From Sorangium cellulosum (GTDB taxonomy: Bacteria > Myxococcota_A > Polyangia > Polyangiales > Polyangiaceae): 64,000 nt of DNA. The notes beneath the pieces are model-generated. The model worked only from the letters and a program-made list of their open reading frames with translations. It had not been told where the DNA came from and did no database searches. Location: contig NZ_CP012673.1 in the NCBI RefSeq assembly GCF_002950945.1, positions 868,001 through 932,000 of the forward strand, written 5' to 3'. Positions 31,815 through 41,794 of the stretch are shown here, in pieces (the stretch's first letter is position 1; the number at the start of each line of letters is the position of its first letter). The position numbers and the translations under genes were made by a program.

Positions 31815-32960
31815 ATGAAGATCACCAATGTTTCCGGAGTGTTCGCCCTGCTGCTGATCGCCGCCGCGGCCACGGCCTGCGGCAAGGACGAGCAGCCGCA
31901 GGCCGAGGCGAACGCGACGGCGGAGGTGACCGCCACCGCCGAGTCGGCGATCGGCGAGGGCGCCTACGTCGAGGAGCACGAGGCTGGCAAGGTCGCCTTC
32001 AACATCGCCGCCGACGGGAACGTCAAGGCGGAGGTGAGGGGGCCGGATGGCAAGCCGATCCGCGAGAACGTCGAGGGCACCCTCCTGTGGAAGGACAAGT
32101 CCGGGGACAAGACGATCCCGCTGACGCTCGATCCGAAGACCGGCCTCCTGGTCGCCGTCGGCCCGAAGCTCGAGGCCGACCTCACCCCGGTCGGCTACAC
32201 GCTCAGCGTCGCGGGCAAGCCGCTGAGCGGCACGCTGCACGTCCCCGCGGGCGGCACCGCGGATCTCTACGCGAGCGCCAAGGCGTCGGCCGACCTCGGG
32301 CTGCCCGAGGGCAAGCTCGGCCCGCACGGCGGGCGCATCGAGATCGTCGGCGACGACCGCCTGGAGCTCCTGGTCGACGAGGTGACCGGGGAGGTCCGCG
32401 TCTACGTGCTCGACGTCGACCTCAAGCCCGTGGCCATCGGCGACCGCAAGATCACGCTGGGCGTGGTCGCCGAGGCGCCGCAGGTAGTCGTCCTCGCCCC
32501 AGCGGTGAACGTGGACGTGGACGCGGACGCCGACGCGGACGCGCGCGCCTACCTGACCGGCAAGCTCGCGCTCGCCGCCGATCCGCTCAAGGTCACGATC
32601 GCGGTGCGGACCGCCGCCCGCGCGGCGGTGGTCCTGTGCGGCTACCGGCCCGGCGCGGCGTTCGCCGTCCACGCGCACGCCCCGCGCCTGAAGGTGCGCG
32701 TGAAGACCGACTGGCACGCCCACGCGCACGCCCACGCGGATCTGAAGGCGAAGGCCGCCTTCGACCCGAAGGTCCACGTCCACGCCGGCGCGGGCGCCAG
32801 GGCCAACGCGAAGGCCAACGTCCACGTGAAGGCGCCGAGCGTCCACGTGCGGCCGCCGAGCGTGAACGTGCAGATCAAGGCGCCGCAGATCTCGATCCCC
32901 AAGCCGAGCTTCAAGGCGTCGGCGTCGGCCGGCGCGAGCGCAAAGATGAAGCTGCACTGA
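31815..32960 (+). CDS. Lipoprotein with low-complexity His/Ala/Val/Lys C-terminus
   Basis: A 381-residue predicted lipoprotein, family not recognised. A signal peptide ends in AATACGKD with the lipid-modified Cys. Residues about 30-230 contain short beta-type repeats and read like a folded domain (GKVAFNIAADGNVKAEVRGPDGKPIR, GPHGGRIEIVGDDRLELLVD). The last 120 residues change character: an acidic VDVDADADADA run, then alternating His-Ala (HAHAHAHA), VHVHAG and a basic, Pro- and Val-rich end that stays soluble or wraps as a strand. The ATG at 31815 has AGGAGG six bases upstream; an in-frame start at 31710 is unlikely. The terminator upstream makes it a separate transcript. Confidence 0.8.
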   Translation: MKITNVSGVFALLLIAAAATACGKDEQPQAEANATAEVTATAESAIGEGAYVEEHEAGKVAFNIAADGNVKAEVRGPDGKPIRENVEGTLLWKDKSGDKTIPLTLDPKTGLLVAVGPKLEADLTPVGYTLSVAGKPLSGTLHVPAGGTADLYASAKASADLGLPEGKLGPHGGRIEIVGDDRLELLVDEVTGEVRVYVLDVDLKPVAIGDRKITLGVVAEAPQVVVLAPAVNVDVDADADADARAYLTGKLALAADPLKVTIAVRTAARAAVVLCGYRPGAAFAVHAHAPRLKVRVKTDWHAHAHAHADLKAKAAFDPKVHVHAGAGARANAKANVHVKAPSVHVRPPSVNVQIKAPQISIPKPSFKASASAGASAKMKLH

Positions 32961-33008
32961 ACCAATCGGCCGACGTTGAGCGGATCGCTCACCTCTCGTG
33001 AGGTGCGC

Positions 33009-34760
<1,752 letters not shown>

Positions 34761-34769
34761 GCGGCGTCG

Positions 34770-35048
34770 TTAGCCCTGCGCCGCCGCGATGCGACCGGCG
34801 ACGAAGCGCGCCATGCGGTCGACGGTCGACACCTCGTCGAGGTCCACCTCCTCGTCCGGGATCCTCACGCCGAACCGTTCCTCGATGAACACGAGCACCC
34901 GCGTCAGCGACATGGAGTCGAACCCGGACCCGCCGGCCAGGAGATCCTCGTCCAGGGCGAGCGGCGCCTTCCGGAGCAGGATCTCCGTCACGATGTGATC
35001 GTGCAGCGCGCGCCGCACCGTCTCGAGATCTGGAGTCACCGCGATCAT
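34770..35048 (-). CDS. Acyl/aminoacyl carrier protein
   Basis: A 92-residue free-standing carrier protein. The phosphopantetheine attachment site is Ser45 in GFDSMSL, followed by a helix-turn with FIEERFGVRIPDEEVD, standard for the ACP fold. It precedes the adenylation enzyme by nine bases on the same strand, so the pair is likely cotranscribed and the enzyme is probably its loading partner. No further biosynthetic gene follows in the same direction, so the load may serve a short pathway or a modification outside the window. Confidence 0.9.
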   Translation of the reverse strand: MIAVTPDLETVRRALHDHIVTEILLRKAPLALDEDLLAGGSGFDSMSLTRVLVFIEERFGVRIPDEEVDLDEVSTVDRMARFVAGRIAAAQG

Positions 35049-35370
35049 CCCTTTCCGTTCACGCGCTCAGCCGACCACCGGCGTCGCCTCGCGGGCGATG
35101 TGATGTAGATGTCGCCCGCGAGCCCCTCCGCGACCCGGTTCCGCCTCACGAGCGGCGTGTGGCCGGCGGCCTTCGTGATGTCGCCGAGCGCGCCTCGCAT
35201 CCTGAGGGTGATCCTCTAGCCGCCGCGTGCAGGAGCGACAAGAGGCGCCAGCGGGCGCGGCGGTCGGCGTCTCGCGCGCTCCGCGCGTCGCGCACGTCCC
35301 GCGCGCCGTCGGTCCACGGAGGTCCACCGGGGATGTCACACCGGCGCCTTCCCGCTCGTCGGAGCGTGGT
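35049..35370. other. Divergent intergenic region
   Basis: This 322-base gap lies between the divergent ACP and metzincin genes and must hold promoters for both. No gene or clear hairpin stands out. The plus-strand frame from 35227 that runs into the protease is too Arg-rich and precedes a better start. Confidence 0.5.
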
Positions 35371-36006
35371 ATGCGGAAATCCATGCTCTCCCGACGCGCC
35401 TTCCTCGCTGCGGCCGGCGTGTTCTCCGCCGGCGCGTTCTCTCCAGGTCCGGCGCGCGCCGCCGGCCCTGCGCCCGCCCCGGCGTTCCCGCTGTCGATCG
35501 CCGTCGCGGAGGGCGAGGCGGGCGCGCCGGTGCGCGACGAGGCCTGGGTGGACGCGCAGATTGCCGAGGCGGTCCGGCTGTTCGCGCCGGCCGGCGTCGC
35601 GCTGCGCAAGGTCGGCTCGCGCGCGCTCCCCTCGCGCTTCGCGAAGATCGAGACGCGTGCGGACCGGGACGCGCTCGCCGACGCGATCGAGGCGCGCCGG
35701 ATCAACGTGATGGTCGTCGCGTCGCTGCGGGACGTCGACGACCCCGGGCGCTTCCGGATGGGCGTGCACTGGCGCCACCGGGCCACGCCCGACCGCCGCT
35801 TCGTGATCCTCGCCGCGCACGCGGCGCCCACCGTGCTCGCGCACGAGCTCGGGCACTACTTCGGGCTCGGGCACAGCGGCACCGCAGACAACGTGATGAG
35901 CTACGTGCGCACCGGCGCGCCCGTCTCCTTCGACGCCGCGCAGCTCGAGAAGATCCGGTCGTCTGCGCGCAGGTACACGGCTGGCAAGCAGCTCGATCCT
36001 GCGTAG
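35371..36006 (+). CDS. Tat-exported metzincin-type zinc protease
   Basis: A 211-residue exported protein. The start MRKSMLSRRAFLAAAG carries a twin-arginine signal (SRRAFLA) and a hydrophobic run ending ARA, so it is folded in the cytoplasm before export. The zinc site HELGHYFGLGH (H158, E159, H162, H168) is a full metzincin motif, and a Met-turn NVMSY follows some ten residues on. The ATG at 35371 is chosen because earlier in-frame codons do not extend a signal peptide. Substrate is unknown; the small size suggests a single catalytic domain without a prodomain. A weak hairpin (36029-36062) lies after the stop. Confidence 0.85.
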   Translation: MRKSMLSRRAFLAAAGVFSAGAFSPGPARAAGPAPAPAFPLSIAVAEGEAGAPVRDEAWVDAQIAEAVRLFAPAGVALRKVGSRALPSRFAKIETRADRDALADAIEARRINVMVVASLRDVDDPGRFRMGVHWRHRATPDRRFVILAAHAAPTVLAHELGHYFGLGHSGTADNVMSYVRTGAPVSFDAAQLEKIRSSARRYTAGKQLDPA

Positions 36007-36126
36007 TCGTGTGGCTCCTCTCGCGGGCGGCCTGGACGTGCGCTCGCGGCATCGCCCAGGCCGTCGGTCCGTCCGCCCCTCGCGGCCATCCCAGCGGAGA
36101 AGAATAGAAGTAAGGAGAGTTTACGA

Positions 36127-36561
36127 ATGAACCCCATGATGACTCATGTCGCGCTCCACGTGGGCAACATCGACGCAACCATCGCCTTTTACCGCGAGTT
36201 CTGCGCGCTCAAGGTGGTTCACGAGCGCGTCGACTCCGGCACGCGGGTCGCCTGGCTCGCCGAGGAGGGGAAGGAGCGGACGTTCGTCCTCGTGGTGATC
36301 GAGGGCGGCCGGCGCGCGCCGCAGGCGCCGGAGGACATGAGCCACTTCGGCTTCGCGCTCGAGAGCCGGGGCGCCGTGGACGAGATCGCGCGTCGCGGCG
36401 GAGCGCACCTCGCCTGGCCGCCCACCGACCTGCCCTATCCGGTCGGTTACTTCTGCGCGCTCAAGGATCCGGACGGCAACTACGTCGAGTTCTCCTACGG
36501 TCAGCCGCTGGGGCCCGGCGCCGAGGCGCTGGACGCCGCGCTCGGGGGCGCTCCGGGCTGA
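36127..36561 (+). CDS. VOC-family (glyoxalase/dioxygenase-fold) protein
   Basis: A 144-residue protein with two beta-alpha-beta-beta-beta units of the vicinal-oxygen-chelate fold: THVALHVGNIDATIAFYREF at the start and HFGFALESRGAVDEI then CALKDPDGNYVEFSYG near the end. A conserved His (first strand) and the late Glu (VEF) are candidate metal ligands. The AAGGAGAG sequence about ten bases before the ATG is a strong Shine-Dalgarno. Such proteins include glyoxalase I and small-molecule resistance proteins; the reaction cannot be assigned. It converges with the DUF4276 gene. Confidence 0.88.
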   Translation: MNPMMTHVALHVGNIDATIAFYREFCALKVVHERVDSGTRVAWLAEEGKERTFVLVVIEGGRRAPQAPEDMSHFGFALESRGAVDEIARRGGAHLAWPPTDLPYPVGYFCALKDPDGNYVEFSYGQPLGPGAEALDAALGGAPG

Positions 36562-36577
36562 GCGGCGAGGGGCGAGC

Positions 36578-37204
36578 TCATCGGCTCGAAGCCAAGCCGC
36601 GCAGCGCCGCGGTGAGCTCATCGCGAAACGCGCAGAACGCTGGCAGCGAGGCGAGCACGTCGAGGCGGACCCGCTCGCCGAAGAAGCGGTAGAGGTCCTC
36701 CGGCGGGATGCGGAGCCGGGCTTCCGCGAGAAGTCGGCGCAGCGTGAGCTTGGGATCGATCTCGCGCTCAGGATCCCGTGGAAGCTGAACCTCCGCGCCG
36801 CCCAACGCGCGGAACACTTCCCGATCCGGGAGCATCCAGGCCTCGATCTCCCGTACCGGGATGCACGCAGCCGCGGCAATTTCCCTGTCCTTTCGGAGCT
36901 CGCGGGCCGCAACAATCCCGGGATCCACCTGGCGCCTCCGCACCTCCGCCGGATCCCCGGCGCCGTCTGCGTGGATCACGAACAACGTGCAGTCATCCCA
37001 CCTGTCGTGGATCGCCGCGGCGATCTTCTCGGCACGTCCACCTGGGGTCCCGCGCGGCGCATCGATGCTGTCGCTCGGACGAACCTCGTGGTTCCCCGGA
37101 AACAGATCTGCCGCGAGAGCATCCAGCAGGCGATCGAGGAGCGAGCAGAGGAAGTCATCATCGGTGCGTCCCTCGGCGAAGACGCCTGCACGGATGTAGA
37201 TCAC
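36578..37204 (-). CDS. DUF4276-type TOPRIM-like protein
   Basis: A 208-residue protein. The start (YIRAGVFAEGRTDDDFL) matches the TOPRIM-type EGxT(E/D) strand-loop, the mid part has an acidic VIHADGAGD pair, and the block IPVREIEAWMLPD is typical of DUF4276. Members are usually encoded next to a RecF/OLD-like ATPase, and TOPRIM folds often cut nucleic acid with metal ions. The start is a GTG that overlaps the stop of the ATPase gene (GTGA). Activity is inferred; the Glu of EGxTE is Asp here. Confidence 0.75.
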   Translation of the reverse strand: MIYIRAGVFAEGRTDDDFLCSLLDRLLDALAADLFPGNHEVRPSDSIDAPRGTPGGRAEKIAAAIHDRWDDCTLFVIHADGAGDPAEVRRRQVDPGIVAARELRKDREIAAAACIPVREIEAWMLPDREVFRALGGAEVQLPRDPEREIDPKLTLRRLLAEARLRIPPEDLYRFFGERVRLDVLASLPAFCAFRDELTAALRGLASSR

Positions 37205-38673
37205 TCCGCGGCCTCGCTGCCTGCCGCGTCCAGCAGGGCATTGATCTCCCGCAGGGAGACGGTGAGCCTGCCCCGGTCGGTCCCTGGGGCGACCGCGACC
37301 CTGCGAGCTCGGCTGACGAGCTGCCCGTCACGTCGCACGGTATCGATAAAGCGAATATGCTGCGGCGCGGAACGCAGCGCGGCAAGGATGACCGGCGAGT
37401 GGGAGGTGAGCAGGATCTGCGGTGGCCAGGCCCATCGCGGCTGCTCGATGGGCGCTGCATCGATCGGCGCCGAGGCGTCCTGCTCCACCGGTGCGCCGTC
37501 TCTCTGCTCCAGCGCTGCTTCCCGCAGGAACGTCAGCAGCCTGCGCAGGCGCCCCGGGTAGACGCCGTTCTCGGGCTCCTCGATGCCGATGACGGCGGAG
37601 CTCGGCTGACCGCGGAGGACCGTGAGGATGGCGAGGAGCCGCAGCATCCCGTCCGAGACGAGGCGCGCAGGCAGACGTTCTCCCCCAGACAGCTCGAAGT
37701 CGATGTGGAACGAGTCGCCTTCAGGCTCGACATGGAAGGAGGAGATGCCGGGCACGAGCGCGACCAGCTCAGCGCGGATCTCACCAAGGAGAGGGGCCGG
37801 TAGATCCGCGAGGACTGTTGCCAGATTGGAAGCGTCCGGCGCGAGCGCGCCGGTGCCGATGCGCTCGCTCGGCTCGCGCAGCCGTCCGATGTCGAGCTGG
37901 AGGAGACGGAAAGAGGACAGCTCGTCCGCGACGGCCGAGATCCTTTCTCTCCATGGGTCCGGTCCTGACAGGCGCCGATCCGCGATCGCCCTCCGCTGGA
38001 CCACCCCGGCTCCGCGTCGTGACTGCTCCCCCTGCGGCTCAGCGACGCCCTCTCCCGGCGTCAGGGGCTGAAGGACATCCCCGAGCCGTTGATGAAGGGA
38101 GGCGAGGGCCGTGTGCGTGTGAACAGCTTGATAATGAATGTCTTCCGGCGTGGCGCAGACGGCGACACGTCTCCCGAACTTGGTCTCGAAGCGCTGCGCG
38201 AAGACGTCCTGACCACCATGCGCCGTCCGCTCGGGGCTCGCGAGCTCCGCGCCCGGGTCCGGCAGGCGCTCCTCTTCGCGTTCGAGGACGCGCAGGCGTT
38301 CGTCGCGCACCACGAGGTGTTCCGCCCCGGTCGGGCGCGCCCGGCGCTCGATGACCAGCTCGTAGCGGTAGCGGTGCGAGCGCGCGACCGTCTCCCCGCT
38401 CTCCACCACGTCGGGGAGGAGCACCTCGACCGCGAAGCGAATCGCTCGCCCGGCCTCGCCTCTCCATCGTGTGAACTGATCGATGCTGCGGCCGCGTCCC
38501 TGCTTGAACGCCTCCTCGATCGGGCGCGTCGCAAGGCGGGAGAGGAGCGCCAGCGCGTCCAGGATGTTCGACTTGCCCGCGCTGTTCGGGCCGACGAGCA
38601 CCGTGAACGGCTCGAAGTCCACCGTGAATTCACGGAGAGACTTGAACCCGTCGACCTCGAGACGTGTGATCAT
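37201..38673 (-). CDS. RecF/OLD-type AAA ATPase
   Basis: A 490-residue ABC-type ATPase of the AAA_15/AAA_21 group. The start MITRLEVDGFKSLREFTVDF leads to Walker A GPNSAGKSN (K34, S35). A large insertion (about 100-270) replaces the coiled coil of true RecF. The signature-like region is SDGMLRLLAILTVL, Walker B is IGIEEPEN, and LLTSHSP provides the switch His. The ATG at 38673 is the first codon of a typical ATPase start; the long frame upstream is a shadow of the FAD gene. It is coupled to the DUF4276 gene. Such pairs are known or suspected in phage defence; that role is inference. Confidence 0.85.
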   Translation of the reverse strand: MITRLEVDGFKSLREFTVDFEPFTVLVGPNSAGKSNILDALALLSRLATRPIEEAFKQGRGRSIDQFTRWRGEAGRAIRFAVEVLLPDVVESGETVARSHRYRYELVIERRARPTGAEHLVVRDERLRVLEREEERLPDPGAELASPERTAHGGQDVFAQRFETKFGRRVAVCATPEDIHYQAVHTHTALASLHQRLGDVLQPLTPGEGVAEPQGEQSRRGAGVVQRRAIADRRLSGPDPWRERISAVADELSSFRLLQLDIGRLREPSERIGTGALAPDASNLATVLADLPAPLLGEIRAELVALVPGISSFHVEPEGDSFHIDFELSGGERLPARLVSDGMLRLLAILTVLRGQPSSAVIGIEEPENGVYPGRLRRLLTFLREAALEQRDGAPVEQDASAPIDAAPIEQPRWAWPPQILLTSHSPVILAALRSAPQHIRFIDTVRRDGQLVSRARRVAVAPGTDRGRLTVSLREINALLDAAGSEAAE

Positions 38674-38756
38674 TGACAGCGTATTATCACCTGCGGCTAG
38701 ACGGGCCACGAGGCTTCGGCAGTCTCCATGTCCCCTGTCACAGGCCCGAGGGCCGC

Positions 38757-40289
38757 TCAGCCCCGGCCGCGCGCGAGCCCGAGCCGCCGCGCCACGCTCT
38801 CCGCCGCGCGCACGCCGCCGATCGCCGCCGCCAGCGTGCTCTGCCCGGGGAAGACCGAGTCGCCCACCATCCAGAGCCCCTCCTGCACGGGGCGCGGCCA
38901 CGCCGACAGGTAATGCCCGAGCCCCGCGCGCCGCGGCACCCCGCCCACCGCGCCGCCCGCGCGCCCGGTGAACCGCTCGAACGTCCGGGGCGAGGCGGTC
39001 AGCGCGTGCTCCACGCTCTCGCTCCACTCGGGCGCGAGCGCCGCGAGGCCCTCGCGCATCCGCGCCTGGACGGCGGCGATGTAGTCGCCCTGCTGCCCGG
39101 GCGAGAGCGCCCGGTGCTTCGCGAGCGGGACGTGCGTCGAGACGGTCAACGTGCGGTGCCCCGGCGGCGCCCGGCCCTCGTCGGCGGCGCCGCTCGCGGA
39201 CACGAACAGGTGGTTGCCCTCGATGAACGGCGCGCCCGGATCCTGCACCAGCTCCAGGTGATGCGCCGCGGGCGAGGCGCCCTCGGGCGCGCGCGCCACG
39301 AGGTAGAGCATCGCCGCGCCCCAGCCGCCCTCGACGTCCGCGGCGAGCCGGTCGAGCCGCGGCAGCGCGCCCGGGGCCGCGCCGATCAGCGCCCTGAGGT
39401 CCTGCGGCAGCAGGTTCGCCACCACGTGGCGCGCGCGGATCTCGCCCGACCGCGTCGCGGCGCGGTAGCCGCCCGGGGTCGGCGCGAGCGAGCGGACGCG
39501 GCTCGCCATCCGCACCTCGCCGCCGAGCCGCTCGACCGCCCGGACGAGCGCCCACGCGAGCGCGCCGATGCCGCCGCGCACGTGGCCCGTGCCGCGGAAG
39601 TAGTAGTCCATCGTCGCCATCGCGAAGGGCGCCTCGGCCTCGGCGACCCCGCACTGCACCGTGATCTGGCAGAGCCCGTCGAGGTACTGCCGGAGCGGCG
39701 CGAACCCCGCCACGCCGAACCGCGCGAGCACGCTCTCGAGCGGGCGGCCCAGCGCCGGCAGGAGCGCGGCGTACCGCGGCGTGCTCGCCGCGTGGCGGAG
39801 CAGCGCGACGGCGCCGAGCGGCGGCAGCAGGGCCGGGTCGTCGAAGAGGGCCCAGAGCGTGTCGGCGATGCGCTCCTGGTAGGCGAAGAAGCCGCGCAGG
39901 CCGCGCTCCGGGGCGCCCGGCAGGCCGCACAACACGTCGACCAGCGCCCCGCGGTCGCGGCCGATCGGCAGGCGGAGCGAGGGCGTCCGCAGCTCGACGA
40001 GCGGGTCAATCCAGTCGACCGCGACGTCGAGCCCGTGGCGCGTGATCCACCGGCCGAACAGCTGGTCCGGCGCGAGCCCGGAGAACAGCGTCGCCCCGGA
40101 CTCGAAGCGGTAACCGCCGCGCTCGAAGGTGCTCGCGCAGCCGCCGGGGTACCGGAGCGCCTCGCACAGCACCACCTTCGCACCCCGCTCCGCGAGCGAG
40201 AGCGCCGCCCCGAGCCCGCCGAAGCCGGCCCCGATCACGAGCACGTCGGCGTCCGCGCTGCGCGGCGCGCTCGGGCTGGCCTGGCTCAT
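38757..40289 (-). CDS. FAD-dependent oxidoreductase of the CrtI/CRTISO type
   Basis: A 510-residue flavoprotein. The dinucleotide-binding loop VLVIGAGFGGLGAALSLAERG, the carotenoid-isomerase-like YPGGCASTFERGGYRFESGATLF, and the closing LWMVGDSVFPGQSTLAAAIGGVRAAE place it with carotenoid desaturases, isomerases and the related retinol saturases. It probably acts on a polyene or other hydrophobic isoprenoid at the membrane. The ATG at 40289 gives the full FAD motif at residue 15. The gene ends 83 bases before the ATPase start. Another isoprenoid-type gene (28794) lies 9 kb away, but no carotenoid cluster is visible. Confidence 0.8.
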   Translation of the reverse strand: MSQASPSAPRSADADVLVIGAGFGGLGAALSLAERGAKVVLCEALRYPGGCASTFERGGYRFESGATLFSGLAPDQLFGRWITRHGLDVAVDWIDPLVELRTPSLRLPIGRDRGALVDVLCGLPGAPERGLRGFFAYQERIADTLWALFDDPALLPPLGAVALLRHAASTPRYAALLPALGRPLESVLARFGVAGFAPLRQYLDGLCQITVQCGVAEAEAPFAMATMDYYFRGTGHVRGGIGALAWALVRAVERLGGEVRMASRVRSLAPTPGGYRAATRSGEIRARHVVANLLPQDLRALIGAAPGALPRLDRLAADVEGGWGAAMLYLVARAPEGASPAAHHLELVQDPGAPFIEGNHLFVSASGAADEGRAPPGHRTLTVSTHVPLAKHRALSPGQQGDYIAAVQARMREGLAALAPEWSESVEHALTASPRTFERFTGRAGGAVGGVPRRAGLGHYLSAWPRPVQEGLWMVGDSVFPGQSTLAAAIGGVRAAESVARRLGLARGRG

Positions 40290-40367
40290 CCCCGCACCCT
40301 GTAGGGCGGCGTCGCCCCCGGGGGAAGATCGCCCGCCGATCGCGGCCGCGCGCGGCGCCGTGGTACG

Positions 40368-41744
40368 ATGGCGATAATGGGCTCCGAGCCGAAAGTTCAT
40401 CCGAGCACCGAGACGGCGCTCCTCAAGGTGCGATCCAGGGAGATCGCGTTCAGCCGCTTCCGGGTGCAGGTGACGGCCGGCCCCGACGCGGGGGCCTCCC
40501 AGGTGTCCGACGCGACCGAGTTCGTGATCGGCACCGCGCCGGGCAACCAGCTCATCCTGAGCGACCGGGCCGTGTCGCGGCACCACTGCGTGATCGCCGT
40601 GACCCCGCGGGGGTTCCAGCTCCGCGATCTCGGCAGCAAGAACGGCACGACCCTGGCCGGCTTCCGCGTCGAGGCGGCCTACCTCCAGCCGGGCGCCACG
40701 CTCGGCGTCGGGCAGTCGACGCTCCGCTTCGAGCCGCTGGCCGAGGAGATCCGCGAGCCGCTCGTCGACGAGGACCGGTACGGCCGCGTGCTCGGGCAGA
40801 GCACCGCCATGCGCCGCATCTTCGCGGCGCTGCCGCGGATCGCCGCGTCGGACTCGACGGTGCTGATCGAGGGCGAGACGGGCACGGGCAAGGGCCTGCT
40901 CGCCGAGGCGCTCCACGAGAGCAGCCCGCGCGCGGGCGGGCCGTTCGTGGTGATCGACTGCGGCTCGATCCCGCCGACCCTGATCGAGGCCGAGCTCTTC
41001 GGGCACGCGAAGGGGGCGTTCACGGGCGCGCAGGCCGCGCGGGCCGGCGCGTTCGAGGCGGCGCGGGGCGGCACGGTGCTGCTCGACGAGATGGGCGAGC
41101 TCCCGCTCGACATGCAGCCGAAGCTCCTGCGCGTGCTCGAGGAGCGGCAGATCCGGCGCATCGGCACGGTCGAGCCGACCAAGCTCGACATCCGGGTCAT
41201 CGCCACGACCAACCGGGACCTCCGCCAGGAGGTGAACCGCGGCAACTTCCGGTCGGACCTCTATTACCGGCTGAACATCGTCCGCCTCCGCGTCCCGGCG
41301 CTGCGCGAGCGCCCCGACGACATCGCGCTGCTCACCGCGCACTTCTACCGGCAGTTCGCGCAGGGGCCGGACCAGAGCCCCCCCGGCGAGCTGCTCGAGT
41401 CCTTCATGCGCCAGGACTGGCCCGGCAACGTCCGCGAGCTGCGCGGCGCGGTGGAGCGCGCGGTGCTGATGATCGATCCGGCGCTCTTCCGCGAGGCCGT
41501 GATGGGCCCGGAGCCGCTGGAGGGCACCTCCCCGGCGCTCGACGCGCTCCGGGACGACGAGCTCTCCCTCTCGTTCCGCGAGGCGAAGGAGCGCGCCGTG
41601 GCGCGCTGGGAGCGGGCGTACCTCACCGCGCTCGTGCGCGCGAACGGCGGCAATCTCTCGCGCGCGGCCCGCGCGGCGCGCATGGACCGGAGCCACCTCC
41701 GCGAGCTCCTCCAGCGGCACGGCGTCTCGGCGGCGGAGGTCTGA
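40368..41744 (+). CDS. FHA-domain sigma-54-dependent transcription activator
   Basis: A 458-residue enhancer-binding protein. Residues 40-125 form an FHA domain (GTAPGNQLILSDRAVSRHHCVI, LGSKNGT) that binds phosphothreonine, so input is probably from a Ser/Thr kinase. Residues about 140-375 are the AAA+ domain with Walker A GETGTGKG, the sigma-54 loop GAFTGA (from residue 216), and Walker B VLLDEMGE. The end is a Fis-type helix-turn-helix ([23 protein letters not shown]). The start ATG and one three codons later are both possible. It is divergent from the FAD gene, with 78 bases between, and may control it. FHA-type activators are a myxobacterial speciality. Confidence 0.93.
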   Translation: MAIMGSEPKVHPSTETALLKVRSREIAFSRFRVQVTAGPDAGASQVSDATEFVIGTAPGNQLILSDRAVSRHHCVIAVTPRGFQLRDLGSKNGTTLAGFRVEAAYLQPGATLGVGQSTLRFEPLAEEIREPLVDEDRYGRVLGQSTAMRRIFAALPRIAASDSTVLIEGETGTGKGLLAEALHESSPRAGGPFVVIDCGSIPPTLIEAELFGHAKGAFTGAQAARAGAFEAARGGTVLLDEMGELPLDMQPKLLRVLEERQIRRIGTVEPTKLDIRVIATTNRDLRQEVNRGNFRSDLYYRLNIVRLRVPALRERPDDIALLTAHFYRQFAQGPDQSPPGELLESFMRQDWPGNVRELRGAVERAVLMIDPALFREAVMGPEPLEGTSPALDALRDDELSLSFREAKERAVARWERAYLTALVRANGGNLSRAARAARMDRSHLRELLQRHGVSAAEV

Positions 41745-41794
41745 AGGCTGCCTAATGTTGGGGCAGCGCGGCGCCCCATGGTACGTCTCGTCAC

